From assembly GCA_938002625.1 (NCBI GenBank), contig CALLAD010000153.1:1-7607 (forward strand): a DNA stretch of 7,607 nt. The letters run 5' to 3'. Source of the stretch: an uncultured Aquificaceae bacterium. GTDB taxonomy: Bacteria; Aquificota; Aquificia; Aquificales; Aquificaceae. The position numbers and the translations under genes were made by a program. The notes beneath the pieces are model-generated. The model was given only the letters and a program-made list of their open reading frames with translations, did not search any database and was not told the origin of the DNA. Shown piece by piece: positions 1 to 6,338 of this stretch (its first letter is position 1; each line of letters begins with the position of its first letter).

Positions 1-506
1 TTTTCTGGATTTTTGATTTTCTTTTCTCCCCTATAATATTCAAAGAAGACAATTTCCTTTGCATAGGAAAGATTGAATAAAGATAGATATTTTTTGGGAA
101 TGAAGGGAATTACTACCTTGTCCTTTAAAAGAGTCTTAGACAGATTTTTTAGGTGTATTTTCCAGAAATCAAAGAGATTTTTGCCCTCATATACCTCTTT
201 CCAGTCTATTGGTGCATAGGGAATGCATGCGTTTGGCCTTAAAAGCCCATAAACTGGAGAAAGAACCCAAGCGTTTTCCTTTACGTACTCTATAACCTTA
301 GCTGGCATTACCCATAGCTCCAAGCTTTCCCAAAAGTTTCCACCCAATCTCCTATAAAGGGGTACAAGACTGCCATTTAAAGAATAGTTTTTTTCCAATA
401 TCCTTGCAAAAGGTTCAATTTCTTTAAGGCTAAACCTATTTTCGTTACAATCTTTAAAGCTTATTCTATTTTGCCTTTTGCTGTATGGTAAAATGAAAAC
501 GAACAT
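1..506 (-). CDS. yaaA: YaaA/UPF0246-family protein, 3' end cut by window
   Basis: This is the N-terminal 168 residues of a YaaA (DUF328) protein; the gene continues past the left edge. In E. coli YaaA helps cells survive peroxide by limiting free iron; carrying that role over is inference. Family landmarks are LSPVYGLLRP (residues 82-91; E. coli has LSGLYGVLRP), NLFDFWK (110-116; DLYQFWG in E. coli), VIPFIPKKYLSLF (132-144) and FFEYYRGEKKIK (154-165; the FLDEKNGKFKI strand). The N-terminus MFVFILPYSK aligns with the usual MLILISPAKT, which fixes the ATG at 506. The core motif comes about 25-30 residues earlier than in E. coli, and the usual FKGDVY-type segment is not seen, so this is a short, divergent branch. 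There is no ribosome binding site; a TATAAT lies 7 nt before the ATG. It diverges from the membrane protein gene at 534 with only 27 bp between them. Confidence 0.82.
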   Translation of the reverse strand, partial: MFVFILPYSKRQNRISFKDCNENRFSLKEIEPFARILEKNYSLNGSLVPLYRRLGGNFWESLELWVMPAKVIEYVKENAWVLSPVYGLLRPNACIPYAPIDWKEVYEGKNLFDFWKIHLKNLSKTLLKDKVVIPFIPKKYLSLFNLSYAKEIVFFEYYRGEKKIKNPE

Positions 507-513
507 ATTTAAC

Positions 514-519
514 ATTATA
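514..519 (-). promoter_or_regulatory. -10 element of yaaA, leaderless type
   Basis: The minus strand reads a perfect TATAAT, followed by 7 nt (GTTAAAT) and then the yaaA ATG at 506. Transcription would start at or within a base or two of the A of the ATG, leaving no room for a ribosome binding site, and none is present. I see no convincing -35 hexamer 16-18 nt upstream, where the sequence already lies in the divergent gene's start. The leaderless reading is inference. Confidence 0.45.
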
Positions 520-520
520 C

Positions 521-525
521 AGAGG
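521..525 (+). promoter_or_regulatory. Ribosome binding site of the ligase-like gene
   Basis: AGAGG ends 8 nt before the ATG at 534 and supports that start. It lies inside the 27-bp gap that also holds the oppositely directed yaaA -10 element, so control of the two genes is physically intertwined. Confidence 0.55.
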
Positions 526-533
526 GCAATTGA

Positions 534-1661
534 ATGGCAGAGATTTTTTTAATCTTCCTTACCATATCTTCCTTTGTATCCATAACCCTTTTTGAAGCCT
601 TAGTTGTCCTTGCTCTCCTTTATATAACCATCATATACTGGAAAAGGAAAAAACTTCCAAAGGGTATTCTTTTCCCACCCCTTTTACTTCATACCTTACC
701 CGTGCTGCTTTCTACTGCTTGGTATGCACCAAATCTTCTTGGCAAGGGAATAGAAAGAAGTGTGTTTTTGCTACTTTACCTTGGTGGCTCTGAAATTAGA
801 ATGACAGAAAGATTCCTCTACCGATTAAACTTACTCCTTGTGTCTATAGGTTTTTTAATGATTCCTATAGTGCTATACAACTACAAACAAAAGGGAATAG
901 CCTCTCCCCTTTGGGGCGGGATCTTTGAGGTTGCAGTTTTCTATTCTTTATTTAGTCTATCTGCCTTGGCTTTGTTTATAAGAACAAAAAGGATTGTATG
1001 GTTAGTAGCCTTCCTTCTATTTCTTTTTATAGCCTTTTTTACCCTCAGAAGGTCTACTTTGTTAGGACTTATTATAACTCTCTTTTTGTTGCTCTTTATA
1101 ATTAGAGAACATATAAAGCTTAGGTATGCGTTGGCAATTATTCTTTTTTCCCTCTTTGCCGGAGGCTTATTTTCCTATAACTTTATCCAGAAGGATGTTA
1201 GATTTCAAACCCTTTACAAAGTTTTTGTGGGAGAAGCAAGTCTGGATCAACAAACTTTGGATACAATATCAAGTTATCGCTTAGCAAACCTAAAAGCAAG
1301 CCTTTGGATCATAGAGAAGGATATAAGAGAAGGCAATATAGTTCCTCTTTTGATAGGGCATGGGGTTAAACCCGAGGAAAGATTAGAAGTAAAGTGGGGT
1401 GTAGGCTTTGAATCCTTCTTTATCTTTTCTGAATTCATAGAAAAAGGCTTCTTAGGGCTTTTGGCTATTTTATGGCTTTATTGGAGATACTACTCTTTTG
1501 TCTTGAGATACAAAATTAGAGACTTCTTGGTTATACCTCTGCTGCTCATGCCTTCCATTATGTTTATAGGCTCTCTGTTTACCTTCTTTTGGGATGCTCT
1601 ATTACCTTTATATCTTCTGTGGTTTGGAATAGTAGAAGCGGAAAAAGAAGACAAAAATTAA
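534..1661 (+). CDS. O-antigen ligase/polymerase-like membrane protein (Wzy_C/WaaL type)
   Basis: A 375-residue, strongly hydrophobic inner-membrane protein with roughly ten membrane segments. Its plan matches the O-antigen ligase/polymerase superfamily (WaaL, Wzy, PglL), which moves lipid-linked glycans on the periplasmic side. There is a transmembrane run ending in FFTLRRSTLLGL (168-179), equivalent to the family's arginine/serine motif. A long non-membrane loop (about 215-292) contains SSYRLANLKAS (246-256) and PLLIGHG (271-277), resembling the family pattern of R, W and GxG. Then comes ESFFIFSEFIEKGFLGL (293-309), like the usual 'hNxyL..l.e.GllGl' segment. The start is supported by AGAGG at 521-525, 8 nt before the ATG. 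It precedes fabD by 26 bp and is probably co-transcribed. No glycosyltransferases are nearby, so whether it ligates or polymerises, and what glycan, cannot be told. Confidence 0.7.
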   Translation: MAEIFLIFLTISSFVSITLFEALVVLALLYITIIYWKRKKLPKGILFPPLLLHTLPVLLSTAWYAPNLLGKGIERSVFLLLYLGGSEIRMTERFLYRLNLLLVSIGFLMIPIVLYNYKQKGIASPLWGGIFEVAVFYSLFSLSALALFIRTKRIVWLVAFLLFLFIAFFTLRRSTLLGLIITLFLLLFIIREHIKLRYALAIILFSLFAGGLFSYNFIQKDVRFQTLYKVFVGEASLDQQTLDTISSYRLANLKASLWIIEKDIREGNIVPLLIGHGVKPEERLEVKWGVGFESFFIFSEFIEKGFLGLLAILWLYWRYYSFVLRYKIRDFLVIPLLLMPSIMFIGSLFTFFWDALLPLYLLWFGIVEAEKEDKN

Positions 1662-1687
1662 AAGAAATGACTTAAAATAAAAGGCTT

Positions 1688-2617
1688 ATGGGAAAAGTAG
1701 CCTATGTATTTCCAGGTCAAGGATCTCAGTATGTGGGTATGGGTTATGATTTTTACAAAGAGTTTTCAGAAGCTGCCGATGTATTCCATAGCGCCGAAAC
1801 AGCCCTTAGGTACAACTTAAGCGACATAATCTTTAGAGGTCCAGAAGAGGAATTGAACAAGACTATAAACACTCAACCAGCCATACTTACTACAAGCCTT
1901 GCCATTTACCAAGTGCTAAAAGCAAAAGGGCTTCCAGAGCCTGATTTTGTTGCGGGGCATTCCTTGGGTGAATATACAGCTTTGGTAGTTGCTGGCGGAG
2001 TAGAAATCTTTGAAGGCGTAAGATTGGCTCATCTTAGGGGTAAGTATATGCAAGAGGCTATGCCAGAAGGAAAAGGTGCTATGGCCGCAATCTTAAAACT
2101 TCCACCAGAAAAGGTAGAAGAGGCTTGTAGATTAGCCCAAGATGTGGGAATAGTAGAACCAGCCAATTATAACTCTTTTGAGCAAATAGTGATATCTGGG
2201 GAAAAGCAGGCGGTAGAAAAGGCAAGCAGTATTGCCAAAGAAATGGGGGGCAAAGTTATACCTTTAAAAGTATCCGTGCCATCCCACTGTTCTTTAATGA
2301 AGCCAGCGGCAGACGCCTTTAGATTAAAACTTGCCCAAACACCCATAAAAAACATAAGCATACCTTTGGTACAAAACTATACAGCCCAAGCTCATACTAT
2401 GGCTCCAGAAATAAGAGAAAATCTATATAGACAAATATTTTCTCCAGTAAAGTGGTACCAAAGCGTACTATACATGGTGGAGCAAGGGGTGGACACCTTT
2501 ATAGAAATAGGGCCAAAAAATGTACTTTCAAAGCTTATTCAACAAGTTGCTCCACAGGTAAGGGTTTTTAACGTAGAAAAAGTAGAAGACTTGGATAAGG
2601 TTTTGAAAATATGGTAG
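1688..2617 (+). CDS. fabD: Malonyl-CoA:ACP transacylase
   Basis: FabD transfers malonyl from CoA to acyl carrier protein, supplying the extender unit for type II fatty-acid synthesis in the cytoplasm. The 309 residues match the usual length (E. coli 309). Every catalytic landmark is present: GQGSQ with Q11, nucleophile S92 in GHSLGEY, R117 that binds the malonyl carboxylate, catalytic H200 in VSVPSH, and Q249 just before FSPVKW. FIEIGPKNVL (271-280) is the conserved C-terminal strand and loop. The ATG at 1688 gives the canonical N-terminus (KVAYVFPGQGSQ). It has only AAAAGG three nt before it, which is close for a ribosome site, and a TAAAAT at 1673-1678 could be a -10. The gene overlaps argB by 7 nt, implying translational coupling. 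It is separated from other fatty-acid genes, as scattered operons in Aquificota would predict. Confidence 0.97.
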   Translation: MGKVAYVFPGQGSQYVGMGYDFYKEFSEAADVFHSAETALRYNLSDIIFRGPEEELNKTINTQPAILTTSLAIYQVLKAKGLPEPDFVAGHSLGEYTALVVAGGVEIFEGVRLAHLRGKYMQEAMPEGKGAMAAILKLPPEKVEEACRLAQDVGIVEPANYNSFEQIVISGEKQAVEKASSIAKEMGGKVIPLKVSVPSHCSLMKPAADAFRLKLAQTPIKNISIPLVQNYTAQAHTMAPEIRENLYRQIFSPVKWYQSVLYMVEQGVDTFIEIGPKNVLSKLIQQVAPQVRVFNVEKVEDLDKVLKIW

Positions 2618-3507
2618 AAGAGCTTGTTTTCAAGGCAAGGATCCTTCAATCTGCCCTTCCGTACATAAGGGAGTTTTACGGTAAGACTTTTGTTATCAAG
2701 TATGGTGGCTCTGCAATGACAGAAGAGTCTTTGAGGGAAAGCTTTGCTAAGGATGTGGTCCTTTTAAGGTATGTAGGGATCAGAGTGGTTATAGTGCATG
2801 GTGGTGGTCCCAAGATAAGTCAAACATTGGAAAAATTCGGTATAAAACCCCATTTCATGGGTGGATTAAGAAAAACCGATGAGGATGTTATCCATGTGGT
2901 AGAAATGGTGCTTTCTGGAGATATAAACAAGGATATAGTAGCTCTTATAAACAAGTACAGTGGAAAAAATATCTATGCCGTTGGTCTTTCTGGAAGGGAT
3001 GGGCAGCTTATAAAAGCCAAAAAGTTAGATAAGGAAGCTTATTTTAAATCCCTTGGTCTTGAAGTACCAGAAGAAGATATAGGATACGTTGGGCAAGTGG
3101 AAGGAGTGAATGTAGAGCTCCTTTATGCCCTCATGGAAAAGGCATATATTCCAGTTATAGCTCCCATAGGTGTTGGGGATAAGGGAGAAGCTTATAACAT
3201 AAATGCAGACCTTGTGGCTTCACATATAGCAATGGCTCTTAGGGCAGAAAAGCTTATTTATCTTACGGATACAGAAGGAGTAAAAGATAAAGAGGGAAAA
3301 TTAATATCTACCCTAAGGAAGGAAGAAGCTTTAAGGTTAATATCAGAAGGTGTAATAAAAGGCGGCATGTTGCCTAAGCTAAGGAGTGCCTTGGAAGCCC
3401 TGGAAGCAGGTGTTAAGAAAGTACACATTATAGATGGGAAGATTTTTCACTCCATCCTGTTGGAGGTATTCACCCAAGAAGGTATTGGAACAGAAATAGT
3501 GGAATAA
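2611..3507 (+). CDS. argB: N-acetylglutamate kinase, arginine-sensitive type
   Basis: ArgB phosphorylates N-acetyl-L-glutamate with ATP, the second and usually controlling step of arginine synthesis. The amino-acid-kinase fold is complete over 298 residues: K30 in IKYGG, the HGGGP loop (63-67), substrate-binding R87 in GGLRKTD, N186 and D190 in YNINAD, LTDTEGV (218-224) and K246 in KGGMLPK. An N-terminal helix (about 3-22, before the first strand) and the C-terminal trio H272, E285 and G291 have the same spacing (13 and 19) as the arginine-site residues known from Pseudomonas and Thermotoga enzymes. Feedback inhibition by arginine and a hexameric form are therefore predicted. The ATG lies inside the last codons of fabD, shifted by one frame (ATATGGTAG holds both the start and the fabD stop). 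No separate ribosome site is obvious, so translation probably depends on fabD. Confidence 0.97.
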   Translation: MVEELVFKARILQSALPYIREFYGKTFVIKYGGSAMTEESLRESFAKDVVLLRYVGIRVVIVHGGGPKISQTLEKFGIKPHFMGGLRKTDEDVIHVVEMVLSGDINKDIVALINKYSGKNIYAVGLSGRDGQLIKAKKLDKEAYFKSLGLEVPEEDIGYVGQVEGVNVELLYALMEKAYIPVIAPIGVGDKGEAYNINADLVASHIAMALRAEKLIYLTDTEGVKDKEGKLISTLRKEEALRLISEGVIKGGMLPKLRSALEALEAGVKKVHIIDGKIFHSILLEVFTQEGIGTEIVE

Positions 3508-3611
3508 GAAAATAAGAACATTTTTATCTCTTATAAAAACATAAGAAATTCTAATGGAAAAACTTTTCTAAGTTACTTATTCTAAAGCAAAAACTCAGTG
3601 GAGGTAAAGCC
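3508..3611 (+). other. AT-rich gap between argB and the SCP2-like gene
   Basis: This 104-bp gap is very AT-rich. It holds an A/T-only inverted repeat (TTTTTAT at 3521-3527, ATAAAAA at 3533-3539), which would be a weak structure in a thermophile and lacks a following T-run. It also has three copies of TTCTAA starting at 3549, 3566 and 3580. The last overlaps TATTCT (3578-3583), a possible -10, but no good -35 was found. The length suggests that the downstream gene has its own promoter; its exact place is not clear. Confidence 0.4.
3600..3605 (+). promoter_or_regulatory. Strong ribosome binding site of the SCP2-like gene
   Basis: GGAGGT is the best Shine-Dalgarno match in the window. It lies 6 nt before the ATG at 3612 and 9 nt before a second in-frame ATG at 3615, so either could be used. 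It suggests that this exported protein is made in quantity. Confidence 0.8.
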
Positions 3612-4097
3612 ATGATGAAATACTCTCTGCTTCTTTTAAGCATAAGTAGTATAGCCCTAGCAACACCTATCTTCATGAGTGGGGATTATGCAAAGGCTCT
3701 ATGCGAAGAATGGAACAAAACATCCCAGCTTGTGGACCAGCTTGGCAAAAGTGAAAGCTGGATAGCGGTACCAGAAAGAAAAATCTTTATCTACAGAGAA
3801 GACTGCGGCGATAAAAATCAGATACAGCTTGCCATTAAAAATGAAGAAGGAAAAGCTATATGTGCTTATGGTGGACCTGCAAAGGATAAAAGAGGAAAGG
3901 ATGATTTCCTAATGTATGCAGAAACAAAAAGGTGGCTTGAAATGGGTAGAAAGGAATATGGTTCAATGAAGGCTATGATGCTTGGTAGGTTAAAGTTTGA
4001 AGGTCCAAAAGGCGTTGCTATGAAAAATATGGGTCCCTTTGAAGCTTTTCTTGATATGATAGACAACCCACCGCACGATGCCAGCAAGTGCCCTTAA
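3612..4097 (+). CDS. Exported SCP2-like sterol/lipid-binding domain protein
   Basis: A 161-residue protein with a short signal peptide (MMKYSLLLLSISSIALA) and a likely cleavage after A17. The mature part has the character of bacterial periplasmic SCP2-domain proteins. FMSGDYAKALCEEWN (21-35) forms the first helix. ETKRWLEMGRKEYGSMKAMM (104-123) and GRLKFEGPKGVAMKNMGPF (125-143) resemble the SCP2 'G..d.mkAfmsGrlkv.Gd...a' core, which builds a hydrophobic pocket. Four cysteines (31, 65, 84, 160) in an exported protein allow two disulfides. The family binds lipids or other hydrophobic ligands; the ligand and the biological role here are unknown. It is set apart from argB by a 104-bp gap and has its own strong ribosome site. 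Its stop codon interlocks with that of truA. Domain call moderately sure; function open. Confidence 0.75.
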   Translation: MMKYSLLLLSISSIALATPIFMSGDYAKALCEEWNKTSQLVDQLGKSESWIAVPERKIFIYREDCGDKNQIQLAIKNEEGKAICAYGGPAKDKRGKDDFLMYAETKRWLEMGRKEYGSMKAMMLGRLKFEGPKGVAMKNMGPFEAFLDMIDNPPHDASKCP

Positions 4098-4150
4098 AGG
4101 ATAACCTTTTCAAGGGTAAGGCCCTTTGCCTTTGCTGTATAAGGGCACTT
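4086..4150. repeat. 11-bp inverted repeat spanning the convergent stop codons
   Basis: AAGTGCCCTTA (4086-4096) and TAAGGGCACTT (4140-4150) are perfect reverse complements separated by 43 nt. Two smaller hairpins fit between them: AAAGG-ATAA-CCTTT (4096-4109) and AAGGG-TAAGG-CCCTT (4112-4126). The left arm carries the end of the SCP2-like gene and the right arm codes for KCPYT near the TruA C-terminus. It may be a transcription end structure for the plus strand, since a C/T-rich stretch with TTTTT follows, but it lacks the immediate T-run of a classical terminator. Confidence 0.45.
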
Positions 4151-4819
4151 ACCTTTCCCTTTTAAATAATCCTCTATATCCTCCCTTTTTAACTTTCCAA
4201 GTCCCAAATAAACAAGACTACCTACTATTCTCCTTACCATATACCTTAGAAAGTTCCTTGCCCTTATTCTTATCTCTATTAAATCCTCTTCCTTTTTTAT
4301 TTCAAGCTCCTCTATCTTTATAAGGGTATCTTTATCTTCCTCCTCCAGCTTTGCAAAGGCGGAAAAATCATGAAGTCCCAAAAAAAGATGAGAGGCGTTT
4401 AGCATCTTTTCATAGTCAATCCTATAGGGTATTCTCCAGCAGAAGGGTTCAAGAAAGGGGTCTTTGCAATAGGTATTTAAAATTCTGTAAAGGTATATCT
4501 TTCCCTTTACACTATAGCGAGCATTAAAAACTTCTTCCTCCCACACTTTTTTTATGCCTATATCCTCTGGAAGTAAAGAATTTAAGGCTTTTAATAGAGT
4601 TTCCTTATCCATAACTTTCTGAGTTTCAAAATTAGCTACATACTCTTTTGCGTGTACTCCAGCGTCTGTCCTACAACAGCCCACAAGTTTTATAGGGTGT
4701 TGGAATATTTTTTCAAGGGCCTCTTTTAAAGTTCCCTGCACAGTTCTTAGGTTGGGTTGTATTTGCCATCCATGAAAATTGGTACCTACAAAGGATAAAA
4801 GTAAGACATAATTTGGCAT
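4094..4819 (-). CDS. truA: tRNA pseudouridine(38-40) synthase
   Basis: TruA isomerises uridines 38-40 in the anticodon arm of many tRNAs. The 241 residues make a compact version (E. coli 270). Landmarks are GTNFHGWQIQP (12-22), the catalytic loop CRTDAGVHA (49-57) with nucleophile D52, FNARYSVKGKIYLYRI (98-113) with the active-site tyrosine Y111, HDFSAFAK (150-157), and NFLRYMVRRIVGSL (189-202), followed by the C-terminal CPYTAKAKGL (215-224). In the 98-113 segment the usual arginine before IYLYR is lysine. It follows ybeY by 33 bp in the same direction, but its ATG has no ribosome site; instead TATAAT ends 8 nt before it. It may therefore be read from its own leaderless promoter as well as from the phoH-ybeY transcript. 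The last 4 nt overlap the convergent SCP2-like gene. Confidence 0.96.
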   Translation of the reverse strand: MPNYVLLLSFVGTNFHGWQIQPNLRTVQGTLKEALEKIFQHPIKLVGCCRTDAGVHAKEYVANFETQKVMDKETLLKALNSLLPEDIGIKKVWEEEVFNARYSVKGKIYLYRILNTYCKDPFLEPFCWRIPYRIDYEKMLNASHLFLGLHDFSAFAKLEEEDKDTLIKIEELEIKKEEDLIEIRIRARNFLRYMVRRIVGSLVYLGLGKLKREDIEDYLKGKGKCPYTAKAKGLTLEKVIL

Positions 4820-4827
4820 AGAAAAAG

Positions 4828-4833
4828 ATTATA
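4828..4833 (-). promoter_or_regulatory. -10 element of truA, leaderless type
   Basis: A perfect TATAAT on the minus strand, then 8 nt (CTTTTTCT), then the truA ATG at 4819. The spacing puts the transcription start at or just before the ATG. No Shine-Dalgarno sequence lies between ybeY and truA. No clear -35 hexamer was found, so the element rests on the -10 match and the missing ribosome site. Confidence 0.45.
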
Positions 4834-4852
4834 GAATAAAAGCTCGTTGTAA

Positions 4853-5299
4853 CTATTCCAAGGACTTTATTAGGCTTTCTTCCATATTCCTAAAGATTTT
4901 CTCTTCCTCTTCCCCCAATTGGTGATCGTATCCCAAAAGATGAACAAAACCATGTACAAGCAGCCTTTTTATTTCATCCTCAAGGCTATGCCCCATCTCC
5001 TTTGCTTGCCTTCTTGCCGTATCTATGGATATGACAATCTCACCAAGTAATCGGTAATCCCCAACGTATTCATCAATAATAAAGGACAAAACATCGGTAG
5101 CTTTGTCTTTTCCCCTGTAATTTTTGTTTAGTTCCCTTATAAGGTAATCGTCGGTTAGATAGACGCTTATCTCTACCCTATCTAATCCTTTTTGATCAAG
5201 AAGTTTTTTGACAATATTCTTTATCCATCTTGTGGAAATTCTGCCCTTATCCTTCCTTACTAATATCTTGTTCTTCCTTTGACCTTTCAAACTCTTCAT
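4853..5299 (-). CDS. ybeY: Endoribonuclease YbeY
   Basis: YbeY is a zinc-dependent endoribonuclease needed for maturing the 16S rRNA 3' end and for ribosome quality control. The 148-residue protein carries the hallmark zinc site VHGFVHLLGYDH, with H116, H120 and H126, and the conserved NKNYRGKDKATDVLSF segment (58-73) with R62. The ATG at 5299 lies within phoH, giving a 53-nt overlap in a different frame. No better ATG or GTG follows before the first predicted strand (KILVRK), though a TTG at codon 4 is possible. The ribosome site is weak (AAGGA about 12 nt upstream), so translation is probably coupled to phoH. The phoH(ybeZ)-ybeY order is conserved widely in bacteria, and the two proteins are known partners in rRNA processing. 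Confidence 0.96.
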   Translation of the reverse strand: MKSLKGQRKNKILVRKDKGRISTRWIKNIVKKLLDQKGLDRVEISVYLTDDYLIRELNKNYRGKDKATDVLSFIIDEYVGDYRLLGEIVISIDTARRQAKEMGHSLEDEIKRLLVHGFVHLLGYDHQLGEEEEKIFRNMEESLIKSLE

Positions 5300-6239
5300 A
5301 AGCTTTTATTATCCTTGCCACTATTGGGTGTCTTACAACATCCTCATCCTTAAACCATACAAAACTAATGCCTTCTATATCCTTTAAAACCTTTATAGCT
5401 TCAATTAGTCCAGATTGTTCTCTTCTTGGCAGATCTATCTGAGTTATATCTCCTGTAATAACTACCTTTGAACCAAAACCTATTCTTGTTAAAAACATTT
5501 TCATTTGCTCCTTTGTAGAATTTTGGGCTTCATCAAGTATAATAAAGGCATCGTTTAAAGTTCTACCCCTCATAAAAGCAAGAGGCGCTATTTCTATTAT
5601 GTTCCTTTCAAGCATATAACTTGCTTTATCATAATCCACCATATCATAAAGAGCATCGTAGAGAGGTCTTAGATAGGGATCCACCTTTTCCGCAATGCCT
5701 CCGGGCAGAAAGCCAAGCTTTTCTCCAGCTTCTACCGCGGGCCTTGTTAGTATTATTTTGCTTATTTTGTTAGACTTCAGGTGGGCAAGAGCCATAGCCA
5801 TTGCCAAGTATGTCTTACCCGTTCCAGCAGGACCTATACCAAAGACTATATCGTTATTCTTTATAGCATCTACATATATGCGCTGTGTGTGGGTTTTTGG
5901 CACTATAGCCTTTTTTCTGTGGGTTATCAATATAACTTCTTCCTTTTGATCTTTTTGATCTTGTTCCTTTGAAGAAATATAATTCTTAGCTCTTTCCCTA
6001 ACTTCTTGGGGAGTAAGGGTGGAATGTGCTAATTCACGAATTACATCTTTTAAAAAATTATACAAGACTTTTACTTTGTCTTCTTCTCCTCGTATAAGAA
6101 TCTCCGTGCCCTTTGCCGAAATCTTTACGTCAAAAATTTGGGAGAAGTATTTTAAATTCTCATCCCCCCTACCTACTATGGCGTAAAATTTTTCATCAAA
6201 ACTGCCTAAATCTAATCTTTCTTCTACTCTCTCTGTCAT
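5247..6239 (-). CDS. ybeZ: PhoH-like ATPase (YbeZ)
   Basis: A PhoH-family P-loop ATPase, usually encoded beside YbeY and working with it in rRNA/RNA handling. From the ATG at 6239 it has 330 residues, the normal size. An N-terminal KH-like region (about 15-66, including FDVKISAKGTEILIRG) precedes a charged linker (about 92-108, rich in K, Q, D and E). The ATPase core follows: Walker A GPAGTGKT (136-143), the RPAVEAGEKLGFLPG segment (156-170), Walker B IILDEAQN (243-250), GDITQIDLP (263-271) and the C-terminal DVVRHPIVARII. The frame stays open to an ATG at 6443, but that extension is rejected: it has no family similarity I can see and contains the promoter at 6259-6286. AAAGGA abuts the chosen ATG with no spacing, which is unusual. 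Confidence 0.95.
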   Translation of the reverse strand: MTERVEERLDLGSFDEKFYAIVGRGDENLKYFSQIFDVKISAKGTEILIRGEEDKVKVLYNFLKDVIRELAHSTLTPQEVRERAKNYISSKEQDQKDQKEEVILITHRKKAIVPKTHTQRIYVDAIKNNDIVFGIGPAGTGKTYLAMAMALAHLKSNKISKIILTRPAVEAGEKLGFLPGGIAEKVDPYLRPLYDALYDMVDYDKASYMLERNIIEIAPLAFMRGRTLNDAFIILDEAQNSTKEQMKMFLTRIGFGSKVVITGDITQIDLPRREQSGLIEAIKVLKDIEGISFVWFKDEDVVRHPIVARIIKAYEEFERSKEEQDISKEG

Positions 6240-6258
6240 TCCTTTCTTTGTGTAATAT

Positions 6259-6286
6259 AATATAGCCTGCATACAATAAGAGTCAA
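6259..6286 (-). promoter_or_regulatory. Sigma70-type promoter of phoH-ybeY(-truA)
   Basis: The minus strand reads TTGACT (6286-6281), a 16-nt spacer, then TATATT (6264-6259). This matches five of six consensus bases in each box. Transcription would start near 6252 and leave a leader of about 13 nt before the phoH ATG at 6239. It is the clearest promoter in the window and argues against any phoH start upstream of it. Confidence 0.7.
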
Positions 6287-6338
6287 GTTGAAATACTTTA
6301 AATCCCAGTGGGTTAAGAAACAACCTTTTCTGTAAGAG

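Noticed and set aside
478..511. Promoter for the ligase-like gene (TTGCTG with CATATT, or TAAAAT at 489-494)
   Set aside because: Spacings between candidate boxes are 20 or 12-14 nt, outside the usual range, so none could be supported.
3521..3539. TTTTTAT/ATAAAAA hairpin after argB as a terminator
   Set aside because: The stem is entirely A/T, weak at high temperature, and no T-run follows it.
6281..6320. Possible tRNA T-arm (TTTAAATCCC)
   Set aside because: No acceptor stem, anticodon arm or D arm could be fitted around it on either strand.
6287..6330. A CRISPR-repeat-like stretch (GTTGAAATACTTTAAATCC, later GAAAC)
   Set aside because: The start resembles some thermophile CRISPR repeats, but there is only one copy and no spacers or cas genes.
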